A DNA stretch of 12,635 nt, taken from contig NZ_ALCA01000096.1 of the NCBI RefSeq assembly GCF_000278725.1, positions 1 to 12,635 of the forward strand, given 5' to 3'. The number at the start of each line of letters is the position of its first letter. The stretch's first letter is position 1. Below are positions 1 to 7,218 of the stretch, piece after piece. Origin of the DNA: Actinomyces sp. ICM47 (GTDB taxonomy: Bacteria; Actinomycetota; Actinomycetes; Actinomycetales; Actinomycetaceae). The notes beneath the pieces are model-generated. The model was not told where the DNA came from. It worked only from the letters and a program-made list of their open reading frames with translations, and did not search any database. The translations under genes were made by a program, and so were the position numbers.

Positions 1-45
1 CCCGCCATCAAACACCCGACAGCTTGGCACTTGGCTCACACAATC

Positions 46-65
46 AAACGAAAATAAAACGAAAG
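46..65. repeat. Two AAACGAAA direct repeats in an AT-rich patch
   Basis: The 113 bases downstream of fucU hold no gene. An AT-rich patch contains AAACGAAA at 46-53 and again at 57-64, 11 bp apart, or about one helical turn. The patch could be a protein-binding site or part of a promoter for a gene beyond the window edge. Read on the minus strand it is U-rich, but no strong hairpin precedes it, so I do not call a terminator for the fucose operon here. Confidence 0.3.
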
Positions 66-113
66 CACACGTCGCCGCCTCAACGAGCCCATGCCTCGGA
101 CATGAGAAGTGTT

Positions 114-545
114 TTACTCCCCCGGCGCACGCACGCCGACGGTGAGCAGCAGGTTGCCGTACAGGCGCTGCTCACCCGTCGCAACGATGATGCCCACGTT
201 CTCATCGCGTGCGGCATCGTAGAAGTCCCAGCGGGAAATCTCGCCGAACTCGACACCCGGCAGCGCCGCGCGGAACTCGTCGTGAATCGGGATCTCCACT
301 GGCTCGGCGTCGGGCGCAGGGGTCATGATCTCGGCGCGCTCGATCGGGATCGTGCGCTTCAGGACATCGAGGACCTGGCTGACGTCCAACAGACCCGGGG
401 CAAGGTTCAGCGAAATCAGCTCGCAGCGCGGGTTCACACCCGTCGTGTGCGGGTAGTTCGCGTCCGCCAGCAGGATCTTCGAGCCGTGGCCAGCGGCGGC
501 CAAAGCACGCAGGAACTGGGGGTGAGTCATGGGACCGTAGAGCAT
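114..545 (-). CDS. fucU: L-fucose mutarotase (RbsD/FucU family)
   Basis: A cytosolic enzyme of 143 residues, the usual size for the RbsD/FucU family. The family interconverts sugar anomers, and FucU supplies the anomer that fucose isomerase uses. The family signature is clear: GHGSKILLADANYP at 19-32 contains His20 and Asp28, matching the catalytic residues of the family, and the C-terminal RLYGNLLLTVGV segment matches the conserved Y-x-N strand. The ATG at 545 is preceded by AAGAAAGG at good spacing; a longer frame extends upstream but lacks family similarity. It is the last gene of the operon in this window and starts 13 bp after the regulator's stop. RbsD (ribopyranase) is the alternative within the family, but the neighbouring fucI favours FucU. 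Confidence 0.92.
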   Translation of the reverse strand: MLYGPMTHPQFLRALAAAGHGSKILLADANYPHTTGVNPRCELISLNLAPGLLDVSQVLDVLKRTIPIERAEIMTPAPDAEPVEIPIHDEFRAALPGVEFGEISRWDFYDAARDENVGIIVATGEQRLYGNLLLTVGVRAPGE

Positions 546-558
546 GAACGTACCTTTC

Positions 559-1554
559 TTACAGGTGTGAACTGGCCCGGATGACCAGCTCGGGGTCGAG
601 AACAATATCCTGGGAGGAACCGCCGTCCATGAGCGAACGTACGAGGCGCACCGCGGTGCGCCCCAGTCGGTCAAAGGGCTGGTGGATCGTCGTGAGCGGA
701 GGCGCGTAGGAGTCAGCGCCGTCGATGTCGTCAAAGCCGACGACCCGCACGTCGCGCGGAACCACTCCCCCACGCTCGTAGATGTAACGCATCGCGCCGA
801 GAGCCAGCTGGTCGTTCGCCGCCTGAATCCCCTGCGGCAATCGGCCCGCCGCGCGCATGACGTCGTAGCCGTCGCGCGAGTCCCAGGAGTCGGGCTGAAG
901 GACGACGGGTTCGATGTCGTAGGCCTTGCACGCCTGCTCATAGCCGAGTCGGCGCATCTGAGCATCCGACCAGCCGGAGGGACCCGCAATGTGGATAACG
1001 TCGGTGAGTCCCTGGGCGAGCAGGTGCTCGGCGGCCAGGCGCGCGCCGCGCACGTTGTCCACCGCGACGGTCGAAATGCCGTCGAGTCCCTGCTCGCTCG
1101 TCAGGATGAGAACCGTCGGGAAACGCTTACCCGCCTCGATCGCGACGTCGATTGTTGGATCTTGACCACCCAGGATGATGACGCCGTCCACGTCGAAGGG
1201 CGCGAAGTCGGAACGCAGCTGCCCGTCCGGCCCGTACGCGTAGGACAGGGACACGTGGTACCCGGCCTGCGCGGAGGCGTTGAGGATCGACAGCAGCACG
1301 GTGCCGTGCCCGTGATACATGGGCGCAGCCAGCACGACCTGCAGCACGTTGGTGCGCTTGGCCGCGAGCGCGCGCGCCGCGTAGTTGGGCACGTAGCCCA
1401 GCTCCTCGACAAGCTTGGAGATCCTCGCGCGCGTCTTTTCGGAGACTTCGGGGTCGCCGCGCACGACGCGCGAGACGGTGTTCGTTGAGACACCCGCGCG
1501 CCGTGCGATGTCGGCCAGCGAGACTTTCTTAGGCGTTCGTCGGTGCGTGGACAT
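559..1554 (-). CDS. LacI-family transcriptional regulator, probable fucose operon repressor
   Basis: A 331-residue regulator of normal LacI/GalR length. The N-terminal helix-turn-helix is at about 11-31 (VSLADIARRAGVSTNTVSRV). The hinge helix follows (YVPNYAARALA, 54-64), including the leucine that enters the minor groove at a central CpG in this family. Residues about 70-331 form the sugar-binding core, with typical strands such as DGVIILGG and VRVVGFDD. The ATG at 1554 has only a weak ribosome binding site and lies 26 bp inside the end of the kinase gene, suggesting translational coupling. An upstream in-frame start (1611) would add 19 unsupported residues. Its likely target is the palindrome at 8784-8809, which has a central CG. 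The inducer is inferred to be fucose or a pathway intermediate. Confidence 0.9.
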   Translation of the reverse strand: MSTHRRTPKKVSLADIARRAGVSTNTVSRVVRGDPEVSEKTRARISKLVEELGYVPNYAARALAAKRTNVLQVVLAAPMYHGHGTVLLSILNASAQAGYHVSLSYAYGPDGQLRSDFAPFDVDGVIILGGQDPTIDVAIEAGKRFPTVLILTSEQGLDGISTVAVDNVRGARLAAEHLLAQGLTDVIHIAGPSGWSDAQMRRLGYEQACKAYDIEPVVLQPDSWDSRDGYDVMRAAGRLPQGIQAANDQLALGAMRYIYERGGVVPRDVRVVGFDDIDGADSYAPPLTTIHQPFDRLGRTAVRLVRSLMDGGSSQDIVLDPELVIRASSHL

Positions 1555-2938
1555 GGGTCGATGCGCTCGCAGCGATAACGGATGCTCGCTCGCCCTGCGC
1601 CAGAGCACCAATTGTTTCGAGCTGCGCGAGGAGAGAGCCGAAGGTCGAGGCCTCGATGGGGCCGCGCACGACGGTGACGCCAGCGATCTGGGCGGTCAGG
1701 TCGCACAGGAGCCGGTTGCGTGCGCCGCCGCCCACGAGGTTGAGCTGGTCGGGGGCCTTCCCGGTGGCCTCCGTGAGTTCGCCGATTGCGCGGGCGTAGC
1801 GGCGGGCGAAAGACTCGATGATGACGCGCACGTAGCCGGCCATCGAGTCGGGGCGGGCGGCCCCCTGGGCGTCGAGGGCCTCGTCGATCTTGCGCTGCAT
1901 GTCTCCGGGGGTGGCGAAGGCCTCGCCATCGGGGTCGAAAACGCCGGAGGCCGGGGGCAGCTCGCGCGCCTGGGCGACCAGCTCGTCGGTGTCGGTGGGC
2001 GTGCCCTCGCGCTCCCACTGGCGCTGGATCTCCTGCAGGATCCACATGCCGGTGATGTTGAAGAGGGGACGCACTCCCCCGTCGGTGCGGCCCTCGTTGG
2101 TGATGCCCATGTTGAAAGCGATCTCGCTCATGAGGGGCCGATCCTCGATGGCACCCAGGACGGACCAGGAGCCGCAGGACAGGAAGTAGGCGCGCTTGCC
2201 TTCCTCGATGGGCAGGCCGTGGACCGCGCAGGCAGAGTCGTGGGCACCGCCGCGCACGACGGTCAGGGTTTCGAGGCCGGGGACCGTGCATGGGCCGACG
2301 ACGGTTCGGTCGGCAGACAGCTCGCCGAACCAGCCGCGCGGGATGCCGAGTCGGGCAAAGACCTCGTCGTTGAAGTCACCGCCGCCGGGGGTGAGCAGGC
2401 CGGACGTCGAGGCGATGGTGCGAGACCAGCCGACGGCACCCGTCAGTCGGTACACGAAGTAGTCGGGCAGGAACAGTACCCCCGCGACGCGCTGAGCGTC
2501 GGCGGGATTTTCCTGCAGGTAGGCGAACAGCTGGTTCGCCGTGTTGATGGTCGCCGGTTGGTTTCCCGTCAGATCGAAGAATTCGCGGTCGCCGATGCGC
2601 TCATGGAAGGCGTCCAGGGTGCGGGAGGTGCGCTCGTCACGGTAGGCGATAACGTCGCCGACGAGGTCGCCGTTCTCGTCAAGGGGAGCCCAGTCCACTC
2701 CCCACGTGTCAATTGAGACGGAGCGGGCATCCGGGAACTGCTCCAGAGCCTTCTTCAGGCCGATGATCGTCTCGGCCTCCATCGTCGCTACATCCCACGT
2801 CAGCGTGCCATCCTGGCGGCGGCGGGCCTCGTGCTTAAAGCGGTGAATGTCCGTGACGTCCAGGCGTCCGTCGGTGAGCGTTCCGGCGAGGACTCGTCCG
2901 GACGCGGATCCAAGGTCAACAGCAAGTACGGTGGTCAT
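1529..2938 (-). CDS. Rhamnulokinase-type FGGY sugar kinase, probable L-fuculokinase
   Basis: A 469-residue cytosolic FGGY kinase using ATP to phosphorylate a ketose. The N-terminal phosphate loop reads DLGSASGR (8-15), the sugar-binding segment is SIDTWGVDWAPLDENG (75-90), the probable catalytic base is Asp234 in GGAHDSACAV, and the adenosine motif is LVGGGARNRLLCD (401-413). DLGSASGR and the overall pattern resemble rhamnulokinase (RhaB) more than E. coli FucK. Because it lies beside fucI and fucU and no rhamnose isomerase is present, I infer L-fuculose as the substrate. The ATG at 2938 follows AGGAG at 8 bases. A longer frame starting at 2983 adds residues unlike the family. It is separated from fucI by 169 bp containing a hairpin and overlaps the regulator by 26 bp. 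Confidence 0.88.
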   Translation of the reverse strand: MTTVLAVDLGSASGRVLAGTLTDGRLDVTDIHRFKHEARRRQDGTLTWDVATMEAETIIGLKKALEQFPDARSVSIDTWGVDWAPLDENGDLVGDVIAYRDERTSRTLDAFHERIGDREFFDLTGNQPATINTANQLFAYLQENPADAQRVAGVLFLPDYFVYRLTGAVGWSRTIASTSGLLTPGGGDFNDEVFARLGIPRGWFGELSADRTVVGPCTVPGLETLTVVRGGAHDSACAVHGLPIEEGKRAYFLSCGSWSVLGAIEDRPLMSEIAFNMGITNEGRTDGGVRPLFNITGMWILQEIQRQWEREGTPTDTDELVAQARELPPASGVFDPDGEAFATPGDMQRKIDEALDAQGAARPDSMAGYVRVIIESFARRYARAIGELTEATGKAPDQLNLVGGGARNRLLCDLTAQIAGVTVVRGPIEASTFGSLLAQLETIGALAQGERASVIAASASTHVHAPTNA

Positions 2939-3057
2939 TGAAGTCTCCTGCTCAAAACGCCCTCGCTCAGCGTGTCCCGTCATTGGGATAGTAATACGGC
3001 TTTCCTCATCGGCGAGGCCGGGGCCGCGTCCCGGGACCGGGCTTACCCGGGAAGGTG

Positions 3058-3101
3058 TCCCGTTCGGGCTCGGGGAGAGAGGAACCCGGGCCCGAACGGG
3101 A
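3058..3101 (-). terminator. Hairpin just after fucI stop
   Basis: Arms at 3058-3074 and 3085-3101 are complementary over 17 bp with one mismatch, around a 10-nt loop, starting 6 bp after the fucI stop codon. There is no U-tract on either strand side, so a classical intrinsic terminator is doubtful. It could be a partial terminator or an mRNA 3'-end stabiliser that sets fucI above the kinase. A second GC-rich inverted repeat (CCCGGG arms near 3030-3050) lies just downstream in the same gap. Confidence 0.6.
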
Positions 3102-3107
3102 CGTGCA

Positions 3108-4871
3108 TCAGCGGTACATCGGGCCGAAGGTCTCGCAGGCGCGGAAGTCAGCGCCCTCGAGAGATTCGGTGCCGAACAGCGACCACGCCTTGGGGCGGAA
3201 GATCCGCTCCTCGGGAACGTTGTGCATGTTGACCGGGATGCGCAGCATCGACGCCAGCGTGATCAGCTGGCCACCGATGTGGCCGTAGGAGATCGCACCG
3301 TGGTTCGCCCCCCAGTTATTCATGACGTCGTAGACGCTCTTGAACGCGCCCTCACCCGTCAGGTTCGGGACGAACCAGGTGGTGGGCCACTCGATGTTGG
3401 TGCGCTCTTCGATGGTGAAAGCGACCTCGTCGGGCAACTCGACCGTGTAGCCCTCGGCGATCTGCAGAACCGGTCCAAGGCCACGCACCAGGTTCAGGCG
3501 GCACATCGTCACGGGCATCTCGCCCGAGGTGCGGAAGTGCGTCGAGAAGCCGCCACCACGGAAGTAGCCGGTCGAGGCCGGGTGGAAGGTCGTGGCCTCA
3601 AGCGTGGCCTCACGGTCCTCCTCGGTGAGCTCGTACCAGGGCTTAATGACGTTCTTGCCGTCGCGCACTGCCTTACCGGCACCATCCAGCGTGGTCGAGC
3701 CGGAGTTACGCAGGTCGAGCAGGCCGGCGGCCGCGCGTCCCTCGGGCTTCCAGCCGGTGGCCTTCTCGATGGACTCGGGACTCCAGTAGGTGCGCACATC
3801 GGAGAAGATCTGCGGCGTGTTGGTCAGCAGGTAGCCGAACAGCATCGAGGCACCGTTGAGCGAGTCGTTCTCGGTGGCCACGACGGAGGGCTGACGGATA
3901 CCGGTCCAGTCGAAGTTCGTGTTGAGGATAGTCTCCAGGACGTCGCCGTTCGGGAAGTGGTCCGTCCACTGGCGCTGTCCCTGGAAGCCGGCGGCGATGG
4001 CCCCGTGGCCACCCGCTTCCTCCTCGAAGCCCAGCTCGGCCAGGCGCGGGTTGCCGTGCATGAGATCTCGGGCGATGAGCGTCATCTTCGTGACGAACTT
4101 CCACCAATCCTCGTGCTTTTCGGGGTACTGCCACTCCGGCGGGTTCCAGTCCTTGCCCTGCTTGAAGTTCTCGCGGATCCACCGGTACGCCTTCTCGTAC
4201 TCCTCGGGATCGTAGATACCTTCTTCGATGCGACGCGTGAACTCGCTCATGTCGATGTACTCGTTGCGCATGCCCAGGTAGGAGCCGAAGAAGTCGGGGT
4301 TGACGACGGAACCGGCGATACCCATGGAGACGGAGCCCATGGACAGGTAGGCCTCGCCCTTCATCTGCGCGACAGCCAGGCCGGCGGTCGCGTAATCGAG
4401 GAGGCGGGTACGCACGTCCTCGGGGATCGAGGTATCGTCAGCGTCCTGCACGTGCTCGCCGTAGATGCCGAAGGCGGGAATGCCGATCTGGGCGTGGCCA
4501 GCCAGCGCGGCGGCGAGGTACACGGCACCGGGGCGCTCGGTGCCGTTGAAACCCCAGATCGCGTGCGGCATCGCGGGGTCCATGTCGGTCGTCTCGGTGC
4601 CATAGCACCAGCAGGGGGTGACCGTCACGGTCAGGCCAACGTTGTTCGCACGGAACTTAGTGGCGCAAGCCTGGGCCTCGTGGACGCGGCCGATCGTGGT
4701 GTCAGCGATGACGACCTCGACAGGGGCACCGTCCGGGTAGCGCAGGGTAGACGTAAAGAGTTCGGCGACGGACTTCGCCATGTTCATGGTCTGCTCTTCA
4801 AGAGCTTCGCGAACGCCCTTGCGGCGACCATCAATAGTGGGGCGGATTCCGATGCGGGGGTGGTTTGTCAT
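3108..4871 (-). CDS. fucI: L-fucose isomerase
   Basis: A 587-residue cytosolic aldose-ketose isomerase converting L-fucose to L-fuculose with Mn2+; E. coli FucI has 591 residues. The active-site residues of E. coli FucI (Glu337, Asp361, His528) have counterparts here: Glu334 in [11 protein letters not shown], Asp358 in IFSDVRTYW, and His524 in [13 protein letters not shown]. The N-terminal [18 protein letters not shown] segment is also typical. The ATG at 4871 follows AAGGAAGA. The upstream ATG at 4889 lacks a ribosome binding site. It follows the sugar-binding lipoprotein gene after a 189-bp gap that carries two hairpins. D-arabinose is a known side substrate of the family. Confidence 0.97.
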   Translation of the reverse strand: MTNHPRIGIRPTIDGRRKGVREALEEQTMNMAKSVAELFTSTLRYPDGAPVEVVIADTTIGRVHEAQACATKFRANNVGLTVTVTPCWCYGTETTDMDPAMPHAIWGFNGTERPGAVYLAAALAGHAQIGIPAFGIYGEHVQDADDTSIPEDVRTRLLDYATAGLAVAQMKGEAYLSMGSVSMGIAGSVVNPDFFGSYLGMRNEYIDMSEFTRRIEEGIYDPEEYEKAYRWIRENFKQGKDWNPPEWQYPEKHEDWWKFVTKMTLIARDLMHGNPRLAELGFEEEAGGHGAIAAGFQGQRQWTDHFPNGDVLETILNTNFDWTGIRQPSVVATENDSLNGASMLFGYLLTNTPQIFSDVRTYWSPESIEKATGWKPEGRAAAGLLDLRNSGSTTLDGAGKAVRDGKNVIKPWYELTEEDREATLEATTFHPASTGYFRGGGFSTHFRTSGEMPVTMCRLNLVRGLGPVLQIAEGYTVELPDEVAFTIEERTNIEWPTTWFVPNLTGEGAFKSVYDVMNNWGANHGAISYGHIGGQLITLASMLRIPVNMHNVPEERIFRPKAWSLFGTESLEGADFRACETFGPMYR

Positions 4872-4911
4872 TCTTCCTTCATCCCTCATGGTGACGTCGA
4901 TGTCGGAGCGC

Positions 4912-4927
4912 GGGGGCGCTCGCCCCC
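4912..4927. repeat. Short GC palindrome upstream of fucI
   Basis: GGGGGCG at 4912-4918 and CGCCCCC at 4921-4927 are perfect inverted copies separated by two bases. It lies about 40 bp before the fucI start, within the mRNA leader. It could form a small stem-loop near the start codon or be chance in GC-rich sequence. Confidence 0.4.
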
Positions 4928-4958
4928 TCGGATCCTTCTGGTTCTTTAGGTGCCGGGT

Positions 4959-4998
4959 TCGCAGGTTCCGCCCCAGTCATTCGGAGCGGAACCTGCGA
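4959..4998 (-). terminator. Perfect 13-bp stem-loop between binding protein and fucI
   Basis: TCGCAGGTTCCGC (4959-4971) and its exact reverse complement (4986-4998) surround a 14-nt loop. It lies 62 bp past the stop of the binding-protein gene. No U-run follows in the direction of transcription, so it is more likely a stabilising or partial termination element that lets the binding protein accumulate above fucI. The stem itself is certain; the role is inferred. Confidence 0.6.
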
Positions 4999-5060
4999 CG
5001 GGCCGCCGGTACGGCATGCGCCTACCCGGCCCCGGCCTCGTGCCCTATTGAGCTAGCGTC

Positions 5061-6113
5061 TCACTCGTACAGGTTGGCCTTGATGCCGGCGTCGTCGATG
5101 TTGTTCTTGTCGTACCAGGCGAAGCCGGAGTCGATGACCGTGGGCAGCTTGGCGCCGTTGATCGCGGCGACCGCGGCCTTGACCGTGTAGTAGCCGATCT
5201 TGACCGGCGACTGGGTCACGGCACCAGCCTCCTTGCCAGCCTTGATGGCGTCGATCTGGGTCTTACCCGAGTCGAAGCCCACGACGGTGACATCCTTGCC
5301 GGTCTCAGCAACGCCCTGGACGATGCCCGAGGCCGCGGCCTCGTTCGAGCCGTACATGCCGACGATGTCGGAGTTGGCCTGAATGATCGACTTGGAGGTG
5401 TCGGCGGCCTTGGTGACCTCACCGGCGATCTGCTCGTCGAGGAGCTTCAGGTCGGCGGGGGCGTTGGCCTTGAAGTACTCCTTGAAGCCCTCGCAACGCT
5501 GCTTGCCCGTGGTGGAGGTCGAGTCGTGGCAGACCATGCCAACCGACCCCGACTTGCCCTTGAGCAGCTCGATCATGTGCTGCGCGGCTTCCTCGGCGGC
5601 CTTGGTGTTGTTCGTCTGAACCGTGGTGACCGGGATGTCGGACTCAACGCCGGAGTCGAAGGCGACAACCGGGATGTTCTTGGACTTGATCTCGCTGAGC
5701 AGGTCAGCGGCGGCATTCGAGTCCAGGGCGGCGAAACCGATGGCGGCCGGGCCGGAGTCCAGAGCGGACTTCAGCTGGTCGGTCTGCTCGGTCACCTTGG
5801 TCTCATCCTGCGGGCCGACAAAGCTGACCTTGTAGCCCAGCTCCTCGCCAGCCTGCTCGGCACCTTCCTTCACAGCCTGCCAGAAGCGGTGCTGGAAGCC
5901 CTTGGAGACCAGGTAGATGGTCTGGGAGCCATCACCCTTGACAGCCTCCTTCTCCCAGTCCTGCTGCTCGCCGGAGGTGTCCACCTTCGAGGCACCCGAC
6001 GATTCGGTCTTGGTGGAGCCTCCGGTGGCATCCGTCGAGGTCGAGCATGCAGCCATGCCCAGGGCCAAGGTGCCGACGGCAGCGGCGGCGACGATACGTC
6101 CGATGGGGCGCAT
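5061..6113 (-). CDS. Sugar ABC transporter substrate-binding lipoprotein
   Basis: A 350-residue extracytoplasmic binding protein of the RbsB-like type (periplasmic-binding-protein fold I). The signal peptide has an Arg-containing start and a hydrophobic run, then MAAC with Cys23 as the lipidated residue, followed by a Ser/Thr/Gly linker. The mature domain starts near 55 (QTIYLVSKGFQHRFWQAV) and shows the family pattern GPQDETKVTEQTDQLKSALD, VVAFDSGV and VGFDSGKTQ. The ATG at 6113 follows GAAAGGAAC. Together with the permease and ATPase it forms a CUT2-type importer. L-fucose as ligand is inferred only from the neighbouring fucI, kinase and fucU. Confidence 0.93.
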   Translation of the reverse strand: MRPIGRIVAAAAVGTLALGMAACSTSTDATGGSTKTESSGASKVDTSGEQQDWEKEAVKGDGSQTIYLVSKGFQHRFWQAVKEGAEQAGEELGYKVSFVGPQDETKVTEQTDQLKSALDSGPAAIGFAALDSNAAADLLSEIKSKNIPVVAFDSGVESDIPVTTVQTNNTKAAEEAAQHMIELLKGKSGSVGMVCHDSTSTTGKQRCEGFKEYFKANAPADLKLLDEQIAGEVTKAADTSKSIIQANSDIVGMYGSNEAAASGIVQGVAETGKDVTVVGFDSGKTQIDAIKAGKEAGAVTQSPVKIGYYTVKAAVAAINGAKLPTVIDSGFAWYDKNNIDDAGIKANLYE

Positions 6114-6133
6114 TGGTGTTCCTTTCGTGGGGT

Positions 6134-6151
6134 GGCGGGATGGCTCCCGCC
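6134..6151 (-). repeat. Stem-loop 1 between permease and binding-protein genes
   Basis: GGCGGGA (6134-6140) and TCCCGCC (6145-6151) form a perfect 7-bp stem with a 4-nt loop. It lies in the leader of the binding-protein gene, ahead of its ribosome binding site. Stem-loops at this place in transporter operons commonly protect or process mRNA; that role is inferred here. Confidence 0.5.
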
Positions 6152-6161
6152 TATCTGGGGA

Positions 6162-6181
6162 GTGAACCGACGGCGGTTCAC
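6162..6181 (-). repeat. Stem-loop 2 between permease and binding-protein genes
   Basis: GTGAACCG (6162-6169) and CGGTTCAC (6174-6181) form a perfect 8-bp stem with the tetraloop sequence ACGG on the plus strand. It sits 10 bp from stem-loop 1 and 26 bp past the permease stop. The pair together could be a processing site or a partial terminator. No U-tract is present. Confidence 0.55.
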
Positions 6182-6207
6182 GGGTTGTAATTGAGATGGA
6201 ATAAGAC

Positions 6208-7218
6208 TCAGGCTGCGTTTTCGCGGATGCGACGCAGGTTGTCGATGACGACCGCGAGGAGCAGGACGATACCGGTGACGACGAACTGCCATTCGGCGGC
6301 GATACTCATCATGGTCAGGCCCTTCTTGAGGGTCTCCATGAGGATCGCACCAACCAGCGCGCCGGGGATCGAGGCGCGACCACCCGACAGGGAGGTGCCG
6401 CCGATGACGGCCGCGGCGATGACGTTGAGTTCCATGCCCACGCCCTCAGCGGGCTGGACGAGGCCGCCACGCGCGGAGTAGAGGACGGCACCGACAGCCA
6501 TGAAGGCACCCGCGACGACGTAGATGATGATCTTCCACAGGCGCACGTTGACGCCGGAGAGACGGGTGGCCTCCTCGTTGGAGCCGATCGCCAGGGCGTA
6601 GCGGCCCAGGAGCGTCTTGTTCATGAGGAAGGTCGCCAGGACCGTGAGGACCAGGAAGATGACGATGGCGTTGGCCACGCCCGGGATCACCTTGCCGGCG
6701 GCGATGGCCTTGTAGCCGGTGTTCGCGATCACGATGGAGGACTTGTTCGAAATGATGAGCGCCAGGCCTCGGGCAACCATCATCATCGCCAGCGTCGCGA
6801 TGAAGGGAGGCAGGCCCAGGATCGAAACGTTGAGGCCGTTGATGAGGCCAATCGCCATGCCGACCAGCAGGGTCAGGAGCAGGCCGAGGCCGAGGGGCAG
6901 GTTCATCTTGTCGCCCGCCAGGAAAATACCGGCCATGACGGCCACGAGGCTCATACCCGTACCGACAGACAGGTCAATGCCGGAGGTCGCGATGACGAAG
7001 GTAGCACCCAGCGCCATGACGCCCGTGAAGGCCGACTGCAGGACGATGTCCAGGTACACGTTCATGGTCGCAAAAGTAAAGTTCGGCACAGCAACGCTGA
7101 AGAATGCCAGGACCACGAACAACGCAACTGTGACGAGCAGCAGCTGCATGTTCCTCTTCAGGAAGGCCGCGACAGGCGACGGCGCCTCGAGGCCCTTGTT
7201 GTCGACGACGGTGCTCAC
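6208..7218 (-). CDS. Sugar ABC transporter permease (RbsC/BPD-2 family)
   Basis: A 336-residue polytopic inner-membrane permease of the CUT2 ribose-type family. Hydrophobic segments run from about residue 25 to 330, with a short cytoplasmic N-terminus and the charged tail NLRRIRENAA. Family landmarks are visible: ATSGIDLSVG near 77-86, the ATPase-contact loop IGSNEEATRLSGVN, and AAVIGGTSLSGG. The start is GTG at 7218, which overlaps the ATPase stop in a GTGA arrangement, and GGAG lies 8 bases before it. That overlap shows tight translational coupling within the transporter. Substrate is inferred to be L-fucose from context. Confidence 0.94.
   Translation of the reverse strand: MSTVVDNKGLEAPSPVAAFLKRNMQLLLVTVALFVVLAFFSVAVPNFTFATMNVYLDIVLQSAFTGVMALGATFVIATSGIDLSVGTGMSLVAVMAGIFLAGDKMNLPLGLGLLLTLLVGMAIGLINGLNVSILGLPPFIATLAMMMVARGLALIISNKSSIVIANTGYKAIAAGKVIPGVANAIVIFLVLTVLATFLMNKTLLGRYALAIGSNEEATRLSGVNVRLWKIIIYVVAGAFMAVGAVLYSARGGLVQPAEGVGMELNVIAAAVIGGTSLSGGRASIPGALVGAILMETLKKGLTMMSIAAEWQFVVTGIVLLLAVVIDNLRRIRENAA

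Noticed and set aside
2847..4949. 700-residue open frame on the plus strand
   Set aside because: It is the antisense shadow of fucI and its flanks. It has no family motifs, while the minus strand encodes a clear isomerase with its active-site residues.
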